Assembly (NCBI GenBank): GCA_023394655.1
Contig: JAEXAG010000169.1
Location: 1-17,403, forward strand
Length of the DNA: 17,403 nt
Source: Pseudomonadota bacterium
GTDB lineage: Bacteria > Pseudomonadota > Gammaproteobacteria > Xanthomonadales > Xanthomonadaceae
Direction: 5' to 3'
Both the position numbers and the translations under genes were made by a program. Positions 6,676 to 13,882 of the stretch are shown piece by piece (the first letter of the stretch is position 1; every line of letters starts with the position of its first letter). The notes under the pieces are model-generated. The model saw only the letters and a list, made by a program, of their open reading frames with translations, searched no databases and was not told the DNA's origin.

Positions 6676-7885
6676 TTCGGACAGCGGCCTGCTGCTCGGC
6701 CCTGCCCTGGCCACGCTGGACGGAACCGGATACGGCTTGATCGAGGACGGTGCCATCGCCTGGCGCGACGGGGTGATCACCCACGTCGGCCCGCGCGATT
6801 CGCTTCCGCCGGATGTCGTCGAAAGCCACGACGTGGTGGTCGAAACCGGTGGACTGGTCACGCCCGGGCTGGTGGATTGCCACACCCACGTGGTGTTTGC
6901 CGGCGATCGCGCGGCCGAGTTCGAGATGCGCCTGCAGGGGCGCAGCTACGAGGACATCGCGAAGGCCGGCGGCGGCATCGTCTCCAGCGTGCGTGCGCTC
7001 CGCGCCGCCAGCGAGGAGTCCTTGTTCGCCGAATCGCTGCCGCGCGTGCAATCGCTGATTCGCGATGGCCTGACCACGCTGGAAATCAAGTCCGGCTACG
7101 GGCTGGATCTCGAGAACGAACGCAAGATGCTGCGGGTGGCGCGCGCGTTGGGCGAGGCCTGCGGCATCACCGTGCGCACCACGTACCTGGCGGCGCATGC
7201 GCTGCCGCCGGAGTTCGCCGGGCGCGCCGACGAGTACATCGATGCGGTGATCGAATGGCTGCCGCGGCTGCACGAGGAAGGGCTGGTGGATGCGGTCGAT
7301 GCGTTCTGCGAAGGCATCGGCTTTTCTCCGGCACAGACCCGCCGCGTGTTCGAGGCCGCGCGCGCACTCGACCTTCCGGTGAAGCTGCACGCCGACCAGC
7401 TCTCCGATCTTGGCGGCGCGGCCTTGGCCGCCGAGTTCGGCGGACTTTCCGCCGACCACATCGAACACACCAGCGCGCGCGGCGTCGAGGCGATGCGCGA
7501 TGCCGGCACCGTCGCGGTGCTGCTGCCGGGCGCATACCACGTGCTGCGCGAAACGAAACTGCCGCCGCTCGATGCCCTGCGCGAAGCCGGCGTGCCGATG
7601 GCCGTCGCCACCGATTGCAACCCCGGGACATCGCCGCTGCTTTCGGTGCGGCAGGCGATGCAACTGGCCTGCACCCACTTCCGCCTTACGCCCGAAGAGG
7701 CCCTGCGCGGCGCCACCACCCACGCCGCGCTCGCGCTCGGCCTGCACCAGGATCGCGGCATCCTGCGCGCGGGCATGCGCGCGGACCTCGCGCTGTGGTC
7801 GGTGCCGACGCCGCCATCGCTGTCCTACTGGCTGGGCGGCGATTTGTGCCAGGCGGTTTACGCGGGCGGACGCCGGCTGGCCTGA
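6662..7885 (+). CDS. hutI: Imidazolonepropionase
   Basis: HutI opens the ring of 4-imidazolone-5-propanoate to give N-formimidoyl-L-glutamate, the substrate of HutF encoded on the other side of the promoter region. The 407-residue length is normal for the family. Zinc-binding amidohydrolase motifs are all present: GLVDCHTHVVFAGDR (H74, H76), the substrate loop GGGIVSSVRALRAAS, EIKSGYGLDLENERKML, VKLHADQLSD, SADHIEHTS and ATDCNPGTSP near the C-terminal third, where the aspartate is a metal ligand. I chose ATG 6662 by ribosome-site spacing. The rest of the hut pathway (hutH, hutU, hutG, hutC) is not in the window. A stem-loop terminator follows at 7932. Confidence 0.96.
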   Translation: MAAIDSDSGLLLGPALATLDGTGYGLIEDGAIAWRDGVITHVGPRDSLPPDVVESHDVVVETGGLVTPGLVDCHTHVVFAGDRAAEFEMRLQGRSYEDIAKAGGGIVSSVRALRAASEESLFAESLPRVQSLIRDGLTTLEIKSGYGLDLENERKMLRVARALGEACGITVRTTYLAAHALPPEFAGRADEYIDAVIEWLPRLHEEGLVDAVDAFCEGIGFSPAQTRRVFEAARALDLPVKLHADQLSDLGGAALAAEFGGLSADHIEHTSARGVEAMRDAGTVAVLLPGAYHVLRETKLPPLDALREAGVPMAVATDCNPGTSPLLSVRQAMQLACTHFRLTPEEALRGATTHAALALGLHQDRGILRAGMRADLALWSVPTPPSLSYWLGGDLCQAVYAGGRRLA

Positions 7886-7931
7886 GCCTCGCCCAATGCG
7901 TCATCGCCCCGTCCGCCGTGCGACGGGCATG

Positions 7932-7957
7932 AAAAAAACCCCGCGGCTGCGGGGTTT
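7932..7957. terminator. Rho-independent terminator shared by hutI and the THX gene
   Basis: CCCCGC, a GGCT loop and GCGGGG form a perfect 6-bp stem (7939-7954), extended by AAA/TTT pairs to 9 bp. On the minus strand it is followed by seven Ts (7938 back to 7932), a textbook terminator for the THX gene. On the plus strand only three Ts follow, so termination of hutI would be weaker. The genes converge on it. Confidence 0.85.
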
Positions 7958-7979
7958 CATCAAGACGTTGATGGCGCGA

Positions 7980-8150
7980 TCAGGCGGCCTTGACGGCCTT
8001 CTTGGCCACGGTCTTCTTGCCTGCGGCGGCCTTCTTCACCACCGGCGCGGCGGCGGTGCCGGCAGCCTTGGTGACAGACTTGGAACGGGCATTGCCGTAG
8101 CTGCAGTTGTAACGCTTGCCCTTGGCGGTCTTGCGGTCGCCCTTGCCCAT
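7980..8150 (-). CDS. 30S ribosomal protein THX
   Basis: The 56-residue product begins MGKGDRKTAKGKRYNCSYG, which matches the THX signature (GKGDR...GK...YG) of the small protein that sits in the head of the 30S subunit in Thermus and is found in xanthomonads. After about residue 24 comes a low-complexity tail rich in Ala and Lys (VKKAAAGKKTVAKKAVKAA) that resembles histone-H1-like repeats and is longer than the short Thermus protein. The start at 8150 has an AGGAG site 7 nt upstream; an in-frame extension to 8207 is not needed. The gene stands alone, with its own strong terminator. A small DNA-binding or histone-like protein is an alternative reading of the tail, but the N-terminus argues for THX. 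Confidence 0.85.
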   Translation of the reverse strand: MGKGDRKTAKGKRYNCSYGNARSKSVTKAAGTAAAPVVKKAAAGKKTVAKKAVKAA

Positions 8151-8173
8151 GGTGGTGCTCCTGGTTCGGTTGG

Positions 8174-8189
8174 TCCGCGCACGCGCGGA
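8174..8189 (-). other. Hairpin in the upstream leader of the THX gene
   Basis: TCCGCGC and GCGCGGA form a near-continuous inverted repeat (6-bp stem with a 4-nt loop) 23 bp upstream of the THX start and just before its ribosome site. There is no T run, so it is not a terminator. It could be a leader structure affecting translation, or simply a GC-rich chance palindrome. Confidence 0.35.
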
Positions 8190-8276
8190 GGATGAAAGGG
8201 AAACCAACAGGTTACCACAGGGCGGGCCGATTCCGGACGCGGCTCCCTGAACTGGGCGCCTCGGGATTCGCCCCGG

Positions 8277-8720
8277 TCAAGGGCCGTCGATCTTCCCGGA
8301 AACCATCGGCAAATCCCGCTCCGCGCGATGCGTGAGCCGCATGTTGACGAGGTGCGCCGTCGCCAGCAAAACGCCACCGGTGACCATCGTGCCCATGTGG
8401 ATCCAGAGTTGCGTGGGGTCGTCGTGATCGTGGTACGGGCCGAAGGTGGCGAACCAGAGCATCGCCAACGCGGGGAGCAGCAGCCACCACGCGTGGTAGG
8501 TGCGATGCCGGCGCCAGCCGAGGGTGAGGGTGACGGCCGCCAGCAACGTGGCGAACACCACCACGCCTTGGTCGATGTCCACCCAGCCGCCCGCGCCGAG
8601 GCCGAGCGTCGGCAGCAGGGCCAGCACCAGCGGGGCCGCGGCGCAGTGCAAGGCGCACAGCATCGATGCCGCGAAACCCACGCGGTCGGCACGCTGCAAA
8701 CGGATGGCGGATGGATTCAT
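8277..8720 (-). CDS. MerC-domain membrane protein next to a zinc receptor
   Basis: The 147-residue product has the MerC plan: four hydrophobic segments (about 14-38, 50-68, 77-94 and 107-125) and a cysteine pair in the first, ADRVGFAASMLCALHCAAAP (C22 and C26), the metal-binding motif of the MerC family. MerC carries mercuric ions across the inner membrane in mer operons, but no other mer gene is here. A histidine-rich turn (YHDHDD, 96-101) between helices 3 and 4 would suit zinc. The start at 8720 gives the family-like N-terminus; no strong Shine-Dalgarno site is visible. The gene shares a promoter region and a dyad with the ZnuD-like receptor, so zinc-dependent control and a role in zinc transfer across the inner membrane are likely, by inference. 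Confidence 0.85.
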   Translation of the reverse strand: MNPSAIRLQRADRVGFAASMLCALHCAAAPLVLALLPTLGLGAGGWVDIDQGVVVFATLLAAVTLTLGWRRHRTYHAWWLLLPALAMLWFATFGPYHDHDDPTQLWIHMGTMVTGGVLLATAHLVNMRLTHRAERDLPMVSGKIDGP

Positions 8721-8743
8721 GACCAACGGGCTATGGCGACGAC

Positions 8744-8768
8744 AATTGAAACAATATAACATTCAATT
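8744..8768. promoter_or_regulatory. Candidate Zur operator between the MerC-like and TonB receptor genes
   Basis: AATTGAA (8744-8750) and TTCAATT (8762-8768) are perfect 7-bp inverted arms around the 11-nt spacer ACAATATAACA. The stretch is conspicuously AT-rich in very GC-rich surroundings. Its ATAACATT part resembles a half of Zur/Fur-type boxes (TGTTATA...TATAACA), though the inner palindrome is imperfect. It lies over the proposed -10 of the MerC-like gene and 27 bp before the receptor start, and a Zur-type repressor gene is nearby. Binding is inferred. Confidence 0.55.
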
Positions 8769-8780
8769 CGTCCGAAACAA
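8753..8780 (-). promoter_or_regulatory. Candidate promoter of the MerC-like gene
   Basis: On the minus strand TTGTTT (complement of 8775-8780) and TATATT (complement of 8753-8758) are separated by 16 bp, ending about 32 bp before the start codon. It overlaps the dyad, so a bound repressor would block it. A TATAAC at 8755-8760 could be the -10 for the receptor in the other direction, without a clear -35. Confidence 0.45.
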
Positions 8781-8795
8781 CAATTTACCGCAAAC

Positions 8796-11048
8796 ATGAC
8801 CCCCACGTCCCGCCCCGCACCGCTGCGCCGCCCGCTTGCCCATGCCATCGTGCTGGCGCTGGCGCTCCCCGTCATCGCGCTGGCCGAAGAGCCGCAGGAC
8901 ATTCATCGCAAGACCGCGCACGAGCTGGATCGCGTGGTGGTGACCGCGACGCCGCTGCACCAGACCGCCGACGAGTTGAGCCGGCCGGTCGAGGTGCTGG
9001 CCGGCGAACGGCTGGACGAGGAAAAATCCGCCACGCTGGGACGCACGCTGGAGCGCCTGCCGGGCATCCAGAGCGGCTCCTTCGGGCCGGGCGTCGGCCG
9101 CCCGGTGATCCGCGGGCTGGACGGCGCGCGCGTGCAGGTGGTCAGCGACGGCATGGGCAGCGGCGACGTGTCCACCATCAGTGCCGACCATGCGGTGAGC
9201 ATCGAGCCGTTCCTGGCCGACCGCATCGAAGTGCTGAAGGGCCCGGCCACCCTGCTCTACGGCAGCGGCGCGATCGGCGGGGCGGTCAACGTGGTCGATG
9301 GACGCGCACCGCACGCGCTGCCGGATCGCCCGATCAGCGGCCGCGCGGAATGGCGCGCCGGCAGCGTGGATGACGAGCGCACCGGCATGTTCCGGCTGGA
9401 CGCCGCCACCCACACCGATGGCAGCGGGCTGGTGTTCCACGCCGATGGCCTGCTGCGGCGGACCGGCGATCTGCGCATCCCGGGCCACGCCGAAAGCGCG
9501 GCAAAGCTGGCCGCGGAAGGCGAGACGCCCGATCCGGCCACCCGCGGCCGCCTGCCGAACAGCGCGCTGCGCACCGCCAGCGGCGGCCTTGGCGTGACCT
9601 GGGTGGGCGAGCGCAGCCACTTCGGCATCGGCAGCAGCCTGTTCGATACCCGCTACGGCGTGCCCGGCCACAGCCACGCCCATGACGACGATCATGGCCA
9701 CGATCACGACCACGACGACCACGCGGACGAACACGGCGCGGAAGGCGGGGTGCGCATCGCGCTCGACCAGCGTCGCCACGATGCGCACGGCGGTCTGGAC
9801 GATGCCGGCCCGTTCAAGACCGTGCGCTTCAAGTACGCGAACACGGTCTATCGCCACACGGAATCCGAGAACGCGGTGATCGGCACCGTTTTCGACAATC
9901 GCACCGACGAGGCGCGGCTGGAGCTGGTGCATCGCGACGTGGCCGGCTGGCAGGGCGCGTTCGGCCTGCAGTGGACGCAGCGCGATTTCGATGCCGCGGG
10001 TGCCGAAGCCTTCGTGCCGCCGACCCGTTCACGAGATAACGGCCTGTTCTGGCTGGGCCAGCGCGATCTGGGCCCGGCGCGGCTGGAAATCGGCGCGCGA
10101 CTGGATCGCGCCCGGGTGGCGGCGGAGTCCAATCCGTTGCTCCCGGCCCGGCAGGATGAGCGCCGCTTCCAGACCCACCATCTCTCCGCCTCGCTGCGCT
10201 GGAACGTGAACGACGCGCTCTCCCTGCGCTTCGGCGCCGACCGCGCGCAGCGTCCGCCGACCCCGGAAGAGCTGTTCTCCAACGGCCTGCACGTTGCCAC
10301 GGCCGCAGTGGAAATCGGCGATGACCGCCTGCGCCCGGAAACCGCCGACCGCTTCGAAATGGGCGCGGAATGGAAGCACGGGCGCTGGCGTCTGGCTGCC
10401 TCGGCCTTCCACGCCCGCTATCGGGATTTCATCCATCTGGCCGACCTGTGGGAGCACGATGCCGGCCACGGTGGGCATGACCACGACCATCCCTTGTTGG
10501 AAGGCGGCTTCCCGGTGCGGCTCTGGACCCAGGACGATGCGCGCTTCCACGGTTTCGAGGCGGAAGCCAACGCCACCCTGTTCGAGAGCGCGCGCGGCCA
10601 CGTGGACATCCGCCTGTTCGCGGATGCGGTGCGCGGCCGGGTCACCGGTGGCGGACATCGCGAGGTGGACATCGCGGTCGTCCACGGCAACCACCTGCAC
10701 CATCACGCGGCGGAGCTGGATACCGGCGGCAACCTGCCGCGCATCTCGCCCGACCGCTTCGGCGCGGAACTGCGCTGGGAATCGCATGCCTGGCGCGCCT
10801 CGATCGGCGCCATCCGCACGCTGCGGCAGGATCGCGTGGCGCGCGGCGAAACCCCCACGCCGGGCCATACCCTCGTCGATGCCCACATCGCCTGGCACGG
10901 CGACACCGCCGGCGGACAGGGCTGGGAAGTGTTCGCCGATGGCCGCAACCTGCTCGATCGCGAGATCCGCCCGCACACGTCCTACCTGAAGGACCTGGCA
11001 CCGCTGGCCGGGCGCGGCGTGGTCGCCGGGGTGCGCTTCTTCTTCTGA
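8796..11048 (+). CDS. TonB-dependent outer membrane receptor, ZnuD-like zinc importer
   Basis: The 750-residue product has a signal peptide (1-30), a TonB box (RVVVTATP, 46-53), a plug domain (about 55-168, with RPVIRGLDGARVQVVSDGM and RIEVLKGPATLLYGSGAIGGAVNVV) and a beta barrel ending in the aromatic GVVAGVRFFF. Three histidine clusters lie in predicted loops: residues 292-313 (HSHAHDDDH..., with alternating His and Asp), 554-565 (HDAGHGGHDHDH) and 630-637 (HGNHLHHH). The first is the hallmark of ZnuD, the zinc receptor of Neisseria and relatives. Energy would come from TonB-ExbBD encoded elsewhere. The gene is divergent from the MerC-like gene across a dyad and convergent with the Zur-type regulator, 15 bp apart. 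Copper or nickel could also bind these histidines; zinc is preferred because of the context. Confidence 0.9.
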   Translation: MTPTSRPAPLRRPLAHAIVLALALPVIALAEEPQDIHRKTAHELDRVVVTATPLHQTADELSRPVEVLAGERLDEEKSATLGRTLERLPGIQSGSFGPGVGRPVIRGLDGARVQVVSDGMGSGDVSTISADHAVSIEPFLADRIEVLKGPATLLYGSGAIGGAVNVVDGRAPHALPDRPISGRAEWRAGSVDDERTGMFRLDAATHTDGSGLVFHADGLLRRTGDLRIPGHAESAAKLAAEGETPDPATRGRLPNSALRTASGGLGVTWVGERSHFGIGSSLFDTRYGVPGHSHAHDDDHGHDHDHDDHADEHGAEGGVRIALDQRRHDAHGGLDDAGPFKTVRFKYANTVYRHTESENAVIGTVFDNRTDEARLELVHRDVAGWQGAFGLQWTQRDFDAAGAEAFVPPTRSRDNGLFWLGQRDLGPARLEIGARLDRARVAAESNPLLPARQDERRFQTHHLSASLRWNVNDALSLRFGADRAQRPPTPEELFSNGLHVATAAVEIGDDRLRPETADRFEMGAEWKHGRWRLAASAFHARYRDFIHLADLWEHDAGHGGHDHDHPLLEGGFPVRLWTQDDARFHGFEAEANATLFESARGHVDIRLFADAVRGRVTGGGHREVDIAVVHGNHLHHHAAELDTGGNLPRISPDRFGAELRWESHAWRASIGAIRTLRQDRVARGETPTPGHTLVDAHIAWHGDTAGGQGWEVFADGRNLLDREIRPHTSYLKDLAPLAGRGVVAGVRFFF

Positions 11049-11055
11049 AACCCGG

Positions 11056-11074
11056 GCGCCGGTTCAGCCGGCGC
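11056..11074. terminator. Stem-loop between the convergent receptor and zur genes
   Basis: GCGCCGG, loop TTCAG and CCGGCGC form a perfect 7-bp stem 8 nt past the receptor stop. It overlaps the last codons of the regulator gene. There is no T run on either strand, so it may only aid termination. Confidence 0.35.
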
Positions 11075-11543
11075 AGCGCTTGCAGAGGCCGTGGACTTCC
11101 AGCGTCTGCGCCTGCGGGACGAAACCCAGCTCCCGAGCGCGGGCGTCGAGCGCGGCGACGATGGCCTCGTCCTCCAGCTCCACCGCGCAGTGGCAGCGGT
11201 TGCAGATCAGGAACGGCACCGAATGCGGCTCGGCATCGGGATGGTGGCAGGCCACGTAGGCGTTGACCGATTCCAGCTTGTGGACGAAGCCATTGGCCAT
11301 CAGGAAATCGAGTGCGCGATACACGGTCGGCGGAGCCGCGGAACCCGGCCCGTCTCCTTGTCGGACGCGATCCAGCAGGTCGTAGGCCTTGATCGGCTGG
11401 CCCGCCTCGGCGATCAGCCGCAGCACGTGCGAGCGGATCGGCGTGAGGCGCAGGCCGCGTTCGCCGCAGGCCCGCTCGACCGCGTGGATGAAGCCGGCGG
11501 CATCATGGACGTGGTGTTCGGGGCGGGTGCAATCGTGGGCCAT
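11064..11543 (-). CDS. zur: Fur-family transcriptional regulator, probable zinc uptake repressor Zur
   Basis: The 159-residue product is a Fur-type metalloregulator. The winged-helix DNA-binding domain covers about 15-90 (LRLTPIRSHVLRLIAEAGQPIKAYDLL, then PPTVYRALDFL for the recognition helix) and the dimerisation domain follows. The structural zinc site is intact: C114-x2-C117 (ICNRCHC) and C154-x2-C157 (GLCKRC). KAYDLLDR and the TVYRALDFLMANGFVHKLES run are more like Zur than Fur, and Fur's HHDH iron-sensing stretch is not seen. The N-terminus (HDCTRPEHHVHD) is unusually rich in His and Cys. The start at 11543 lacks a clear Shine-Dalgarno site. Zinc-loaded Zur would repress the receptor and MerC-like genes. 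It may be read from its own promoter or through from gltX, 77 bp upstream. Confidence 0.88.
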   Translation of the reverse strand: MAHDCTRPEHHVHDAAGFIHAVERACGERGLRLTPIRSHVLRLIAEAGQPIKAYDLLDRVRQGDGPGSAAPPTVYRALDFLMANGFVHKLESVNAYVACHHPDAEPHSVPFLICNRCHCAVELEDEAIVAALDARARELGFVPQAQTLEVHGLCKRCAG

Positions 11544-11602
11544 GAAACGATGATGGCCCCGCCCCGTGCCGCAGGCAAGCCGGCGAGCGGCCCCGCCCCG
11601 GC

Positions 11603-11614
11603 GATCAGCTGATC
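11603..11614. other. Perfect 12-bp palindrome between gltX and zur
   Basis: GATCAGCTGATC is fully symmetric and lies in the 77-bp gap between the gltX stop and the zur start. It may be an operator for zur, for example in autoregulation, but it does not match a Zur box and could be chance. Confidence 0.25.
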
Positions 11615-11620
11615 AAACGA

Positions 11621-13018
11621 TCAAGCGATGCGCGCGATCGCCGCATCGATCCGCTTCAGCGCCTCGTCGCGACCGGCCAGGTACACCGTGTGCGAGATGT
11701 CCGGGCTGACCTGGGTGCCGGTGATCGCCACGCGCATCGGCTGGGCGATCTTGCCCATGCCCAGTTCCAGCGCGGCGGCAGTGGCATGCAGGGCCTCGCC
11801 GATGGCCTCGACGTTCCATGCCGGCAATGCCGCCAGACGCTCGCGCGCATCGGCCAGCGGCGCACGCGCGGCTTCCGTCAGATGCTTGGTCACGGCCTTG
11901 GCGTCGTATTCGGCGAGCGGCCCGAACCACACCGCCGCCTTGTCGGCCATCTCCGCCAGCGTCTGCACGCGGTCGCGCAGGGCGACGACGATGTCGGCGG
12001 GCGCGGGGCCATTTGCGGGGTCGAAGCCGCGCTGCTCGAGGTGCCACAGCAGATGCTCGGCGACGGCTTCGGGCGCATCGTTCTTGAGATATTGCTGGTT
12101 GAGCCAGCCGAGCTTCGCGCTGTCGAGCCGCGCGGCCTTGGCGTTGACGTCCTTGAGGTCGAACAGGCGCACGAGTTCGTCGATCGAGAAGATTTCCTGA
12201 TCGCCATGCGACCAGCCCAGTCGCGCCAGGTAGTTCAGCAGCGCGTGCGGCAGGTAGCCGGCATCGCGGTACTGCATGACATCGGCCGCACCGGTGCGCT
12301 TGGACAGCTTGGCGCCGGCCTCGTCGAGGATCATCGGCAGGTGGGCGAAGCGCGGCGGCGCCTTGCCCAGCGCGTGGTACAGGTTGATCTGGCGCGGGGT
12401 GTTGTTGACGTGGTCATCGCCGCGCACGACATCGGTGATGCCCATGTCCAGATCGTCCACCACCACCGCGAAGTTGTAGGTGGCATAGCCGTCGGGGCGG
12501 AAGATCACCAAGTCGTCCAGCTCGCTGTTCTGCCACTCGACCCGGCCCTTGACCAGATCCTCGAACACCACCGAGCCCTCGTCGGGATTGCGGAAGCGGA
12601 TGACGCGGTTCGGATCCTCGCGCCACGGCGCGTGACCGTCGCGGTACTTGCCGCGATAGCGCGGCTTCTCGCCCGCCGCCATCGCCGCTTCGCGCATCGC
12701 GTCCAGCTCCTCGCGGGTCTCGTAGGCGTAATAGGCCTTGCCCTCGGCGACCAGTTGCTCCGCCACTTCGCGATAGCGCTCGAGACGCTGGGTCTGGTAG
12801 ATCGGGCCTTCGTCGTAATCCAGGCCCAGCCACTCCATCGCCTGCAGGATGGCATCGATCGCCGCCTGCGTGCTGCGCTCGCGATCGGTGTCCTCGATCC
12901 GCAGGATGAACTGCCCGCCCGCACGCCGCGCCGCCAGCCAACAATACAGGGCCGTGCGCGCACCACCGATGTGCAGGTAGCCGGTGGGAGACGGGGCGAA
13001 GCGGGTGCGGATGGTCAT
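11621..13018 (-). CDS. gltX: Glutamyl-tRNA synthetase
   Basis: GltX charges tRNA-Glu with glutamate in the cytoplasm; it is essential and class I. The 465-residue product is full length. The catalytic signatures are FAPSPTGYLHIGGART (HIGH-type motif, 16-19) and KLSKRTGA (KMSKS-type, 237-244), with the Rossmann-fold and stem-contact regions between them. The TRNA-binding helical C-terminus covers about 330-465. The cysteine zinc motif of E. coli GltX near residues 98-125 is absent here, so this looks like the zinc-free form. The start at 13018 gives a family-like MTIRTRFAPSPTG, though the ribosome site is weak. It is divergent from lpxH; a TAAAAT hexamer on the minus strand (complement of 13049-13054) is a possible -10. 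Confidence 0.97.
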   Translation of the reverse strand: MTIRTRFAPSPTGYLHIGGARTALYCWLAARRAGGQFILRIEDTDRERSTQAAIDAILQAMEWLGLDYDEGPIYQTQRLERYREVAEQLVAEGKAYYAYETREELDAMREAAMAAGEKPRYRGKYRDGHAPWREDPNRVIRFRNPDEGSVVFEDLVKGRVEWQNSELDDLVIFRPDGYATYNFAVVVDDLDMGITDVVRGDDHVNNTPRQINLYHALGKAPPRFAHLPMILDEAGAKLSKRTGAADVMQYRDAGYLPHALLNYLARLGWSHGDQEIFSIDELVRLFDLKDVNAKAARLDSAKLGWLNQQYLKNDAPEAVAEHLLWHLEQRGFDPANGPAPADIVVALRDRVQTLAEMADKAAVWFGPLAEYDAKAVTKHLTEAARAPLADARERLAALPAWNVEAIGEALHATAAALELGMGKIAQPMRVAITGTQVSPDISHTVYLAGRDEALKRIDAAIARIA

Positions 13019-13090
13019 GGCGGCCGGAACGAATGCAGGGAATCGGGCATTTTAAGGCGAGGAACGCGTGTTCGCTCTTAAACTCCCCGC
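13019..13090. promoter_or_regulatory. Divergent promoter region of gltX and lpxH
   Basis: The 72-bp gap holds TAAAAT on the minus strand (complement of 13049-13054), a plausible gltX -10, and TAAACT at 13079-13084, 6 nt before the lpxH ATG, which has no Shine-Dalgarno site. An imperfect palindrome GAACGCGTGTTC sits between. No consensus -35 elements are seen. Confidence 0.35.
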
Positions 13091-13816
13091 ATGAGCACAC
13101 TCTTCATCTCCGACCTGCATCTCGAGGACAGCCGTCCCGGCGCCACCGCGATGTTCCTGCGCTTCCTCCGCGACGAAGCCGCCGGCGCGCATGCGCTGTA
13201 CATCCTCGGCGACCTGTTCGAGGCCTGGGTCGGGGACGATGATCCGTCGATCACGGGCGGGCAGGTGGCGGCGGGGCTTCGCGCGCTCGCCGATGCCGGG
13301 GTGCCGGTGAATTTCATGCACGGCAACCGCGATTTCCTGCTGGGCGCCGAGTACGCCAGGCGCTGCGGCATGACGCTGCTGCCGGATCCGGTCCTGATCG
13401 ACCTGTACGGCACCCCGACGCTGCTCGGCCACGGCGACCTGCTGTGCACCGACGACGCCGCCTACCAGGCATTCCGCGCCCAGACCCGCGATCCACGCTG
13501 GCAGGCGCAGTTCCTCGCCCAGCCGCTGGCCGCACGCCTTGCCTTCGCCGAGCAGGCACGCGCCGCCAGCAAGGCGCGTTACGGGGAGCTCGCCAGGGCC
13601 GGCACCGCCGAAACCATCACCGACGTCAGCGCAGAGGCGGTGGCCGACACCTTCCGCGAACAGGGCGTGCGCCGGATGATCCACGGCCACACCCATCGCC
13701 CCGCGATCCACGACACGCCCGAGGGCCAGCGCATCGTGCTGGGCGACTGGCACGAAGATGGGGCGATGATCCTCCGCGCTTCGCCGGAATCTTTCGAGTT
13801 GGTCACCATCCGCTGA
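13091..13816 (+). CDS. lpxH: UDP-2,3-diacylglucosamine diphosphatase
   Basis: LpxH cleaves UDP-2,3-diacylglucosamine to lipid X and UMP in lipid A synthesis, at the inner face of the cytoplasmic membrane. The 241-residue product matches the family in length, and the calcineurin-like metal ligands line up with those of the E. coli enzyme: D8 and H10 (SDLHL), D41 (GDLFEAWVGDD), N79 (HGNRDFLLG), H114 (GHGDLLCTDD) and H198/H200 (MIHGHTHRP). The insertion between about residues 120 and 165 would be the acyl-binding cap. Divergent from gltX; a perfect hairpin follows the stop. Confidence 0.96.
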   Translation: MSTLFISDLHLEDSRPGATAMFLRFLRDEAAGAHALYILGDLFEAWVGDDDPSITGGQVAAGLRALADAGVPVNFMHGNRDFLLGAEYARRCGMTLLPDPVLIDLYGTPTLLGHGDLLCTDDAAYQAFRAQTRDPRWQAQFLAQPLAARLAFAEQARAASKARYGELARAGTAETITDVSAEAVADTFREQGVRRMIHGHTHRPAIHDTPEGQRIVLGDWHEDGAMILRASPESFELVTIR

Positions 13817-13834
13817 CGGAATCCGCAAACGGAA

Positions 13835-13857
13835 ACGGCGCGGTCGAGCCGCGCCGT
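13835..13857. terminator. Stem-loop terminator between lpxH and the lipoprotein gene
   Basis: ACGGCGCGG, loop TCGAG and CCGCGCCGT form a perfect 9-bp stem between two convergent genes. Neither side has a long T run (minus: TTCCGTTTG; plus: CCCGCC), so it may be only moderately efficient or act with Rho. Confidence 0.6.
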
Positions 13858-13882
13858 CCCGCCAACCGATGTCACGCCGGGC

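Noticed and set aside
8277..8720. A mer (mercury resistance) operon
   Set aside because: Only a MerC-like gene is present; no merA, merT, merP or merR is nearby, and the neighbours point to zinc.
13060..13073. Palindrome GAACGCGTGTTC between gltX and lpxH
   Set aside because: Imperfect at the centre and not matching a known operator; likely chance in a GC-rich gap.
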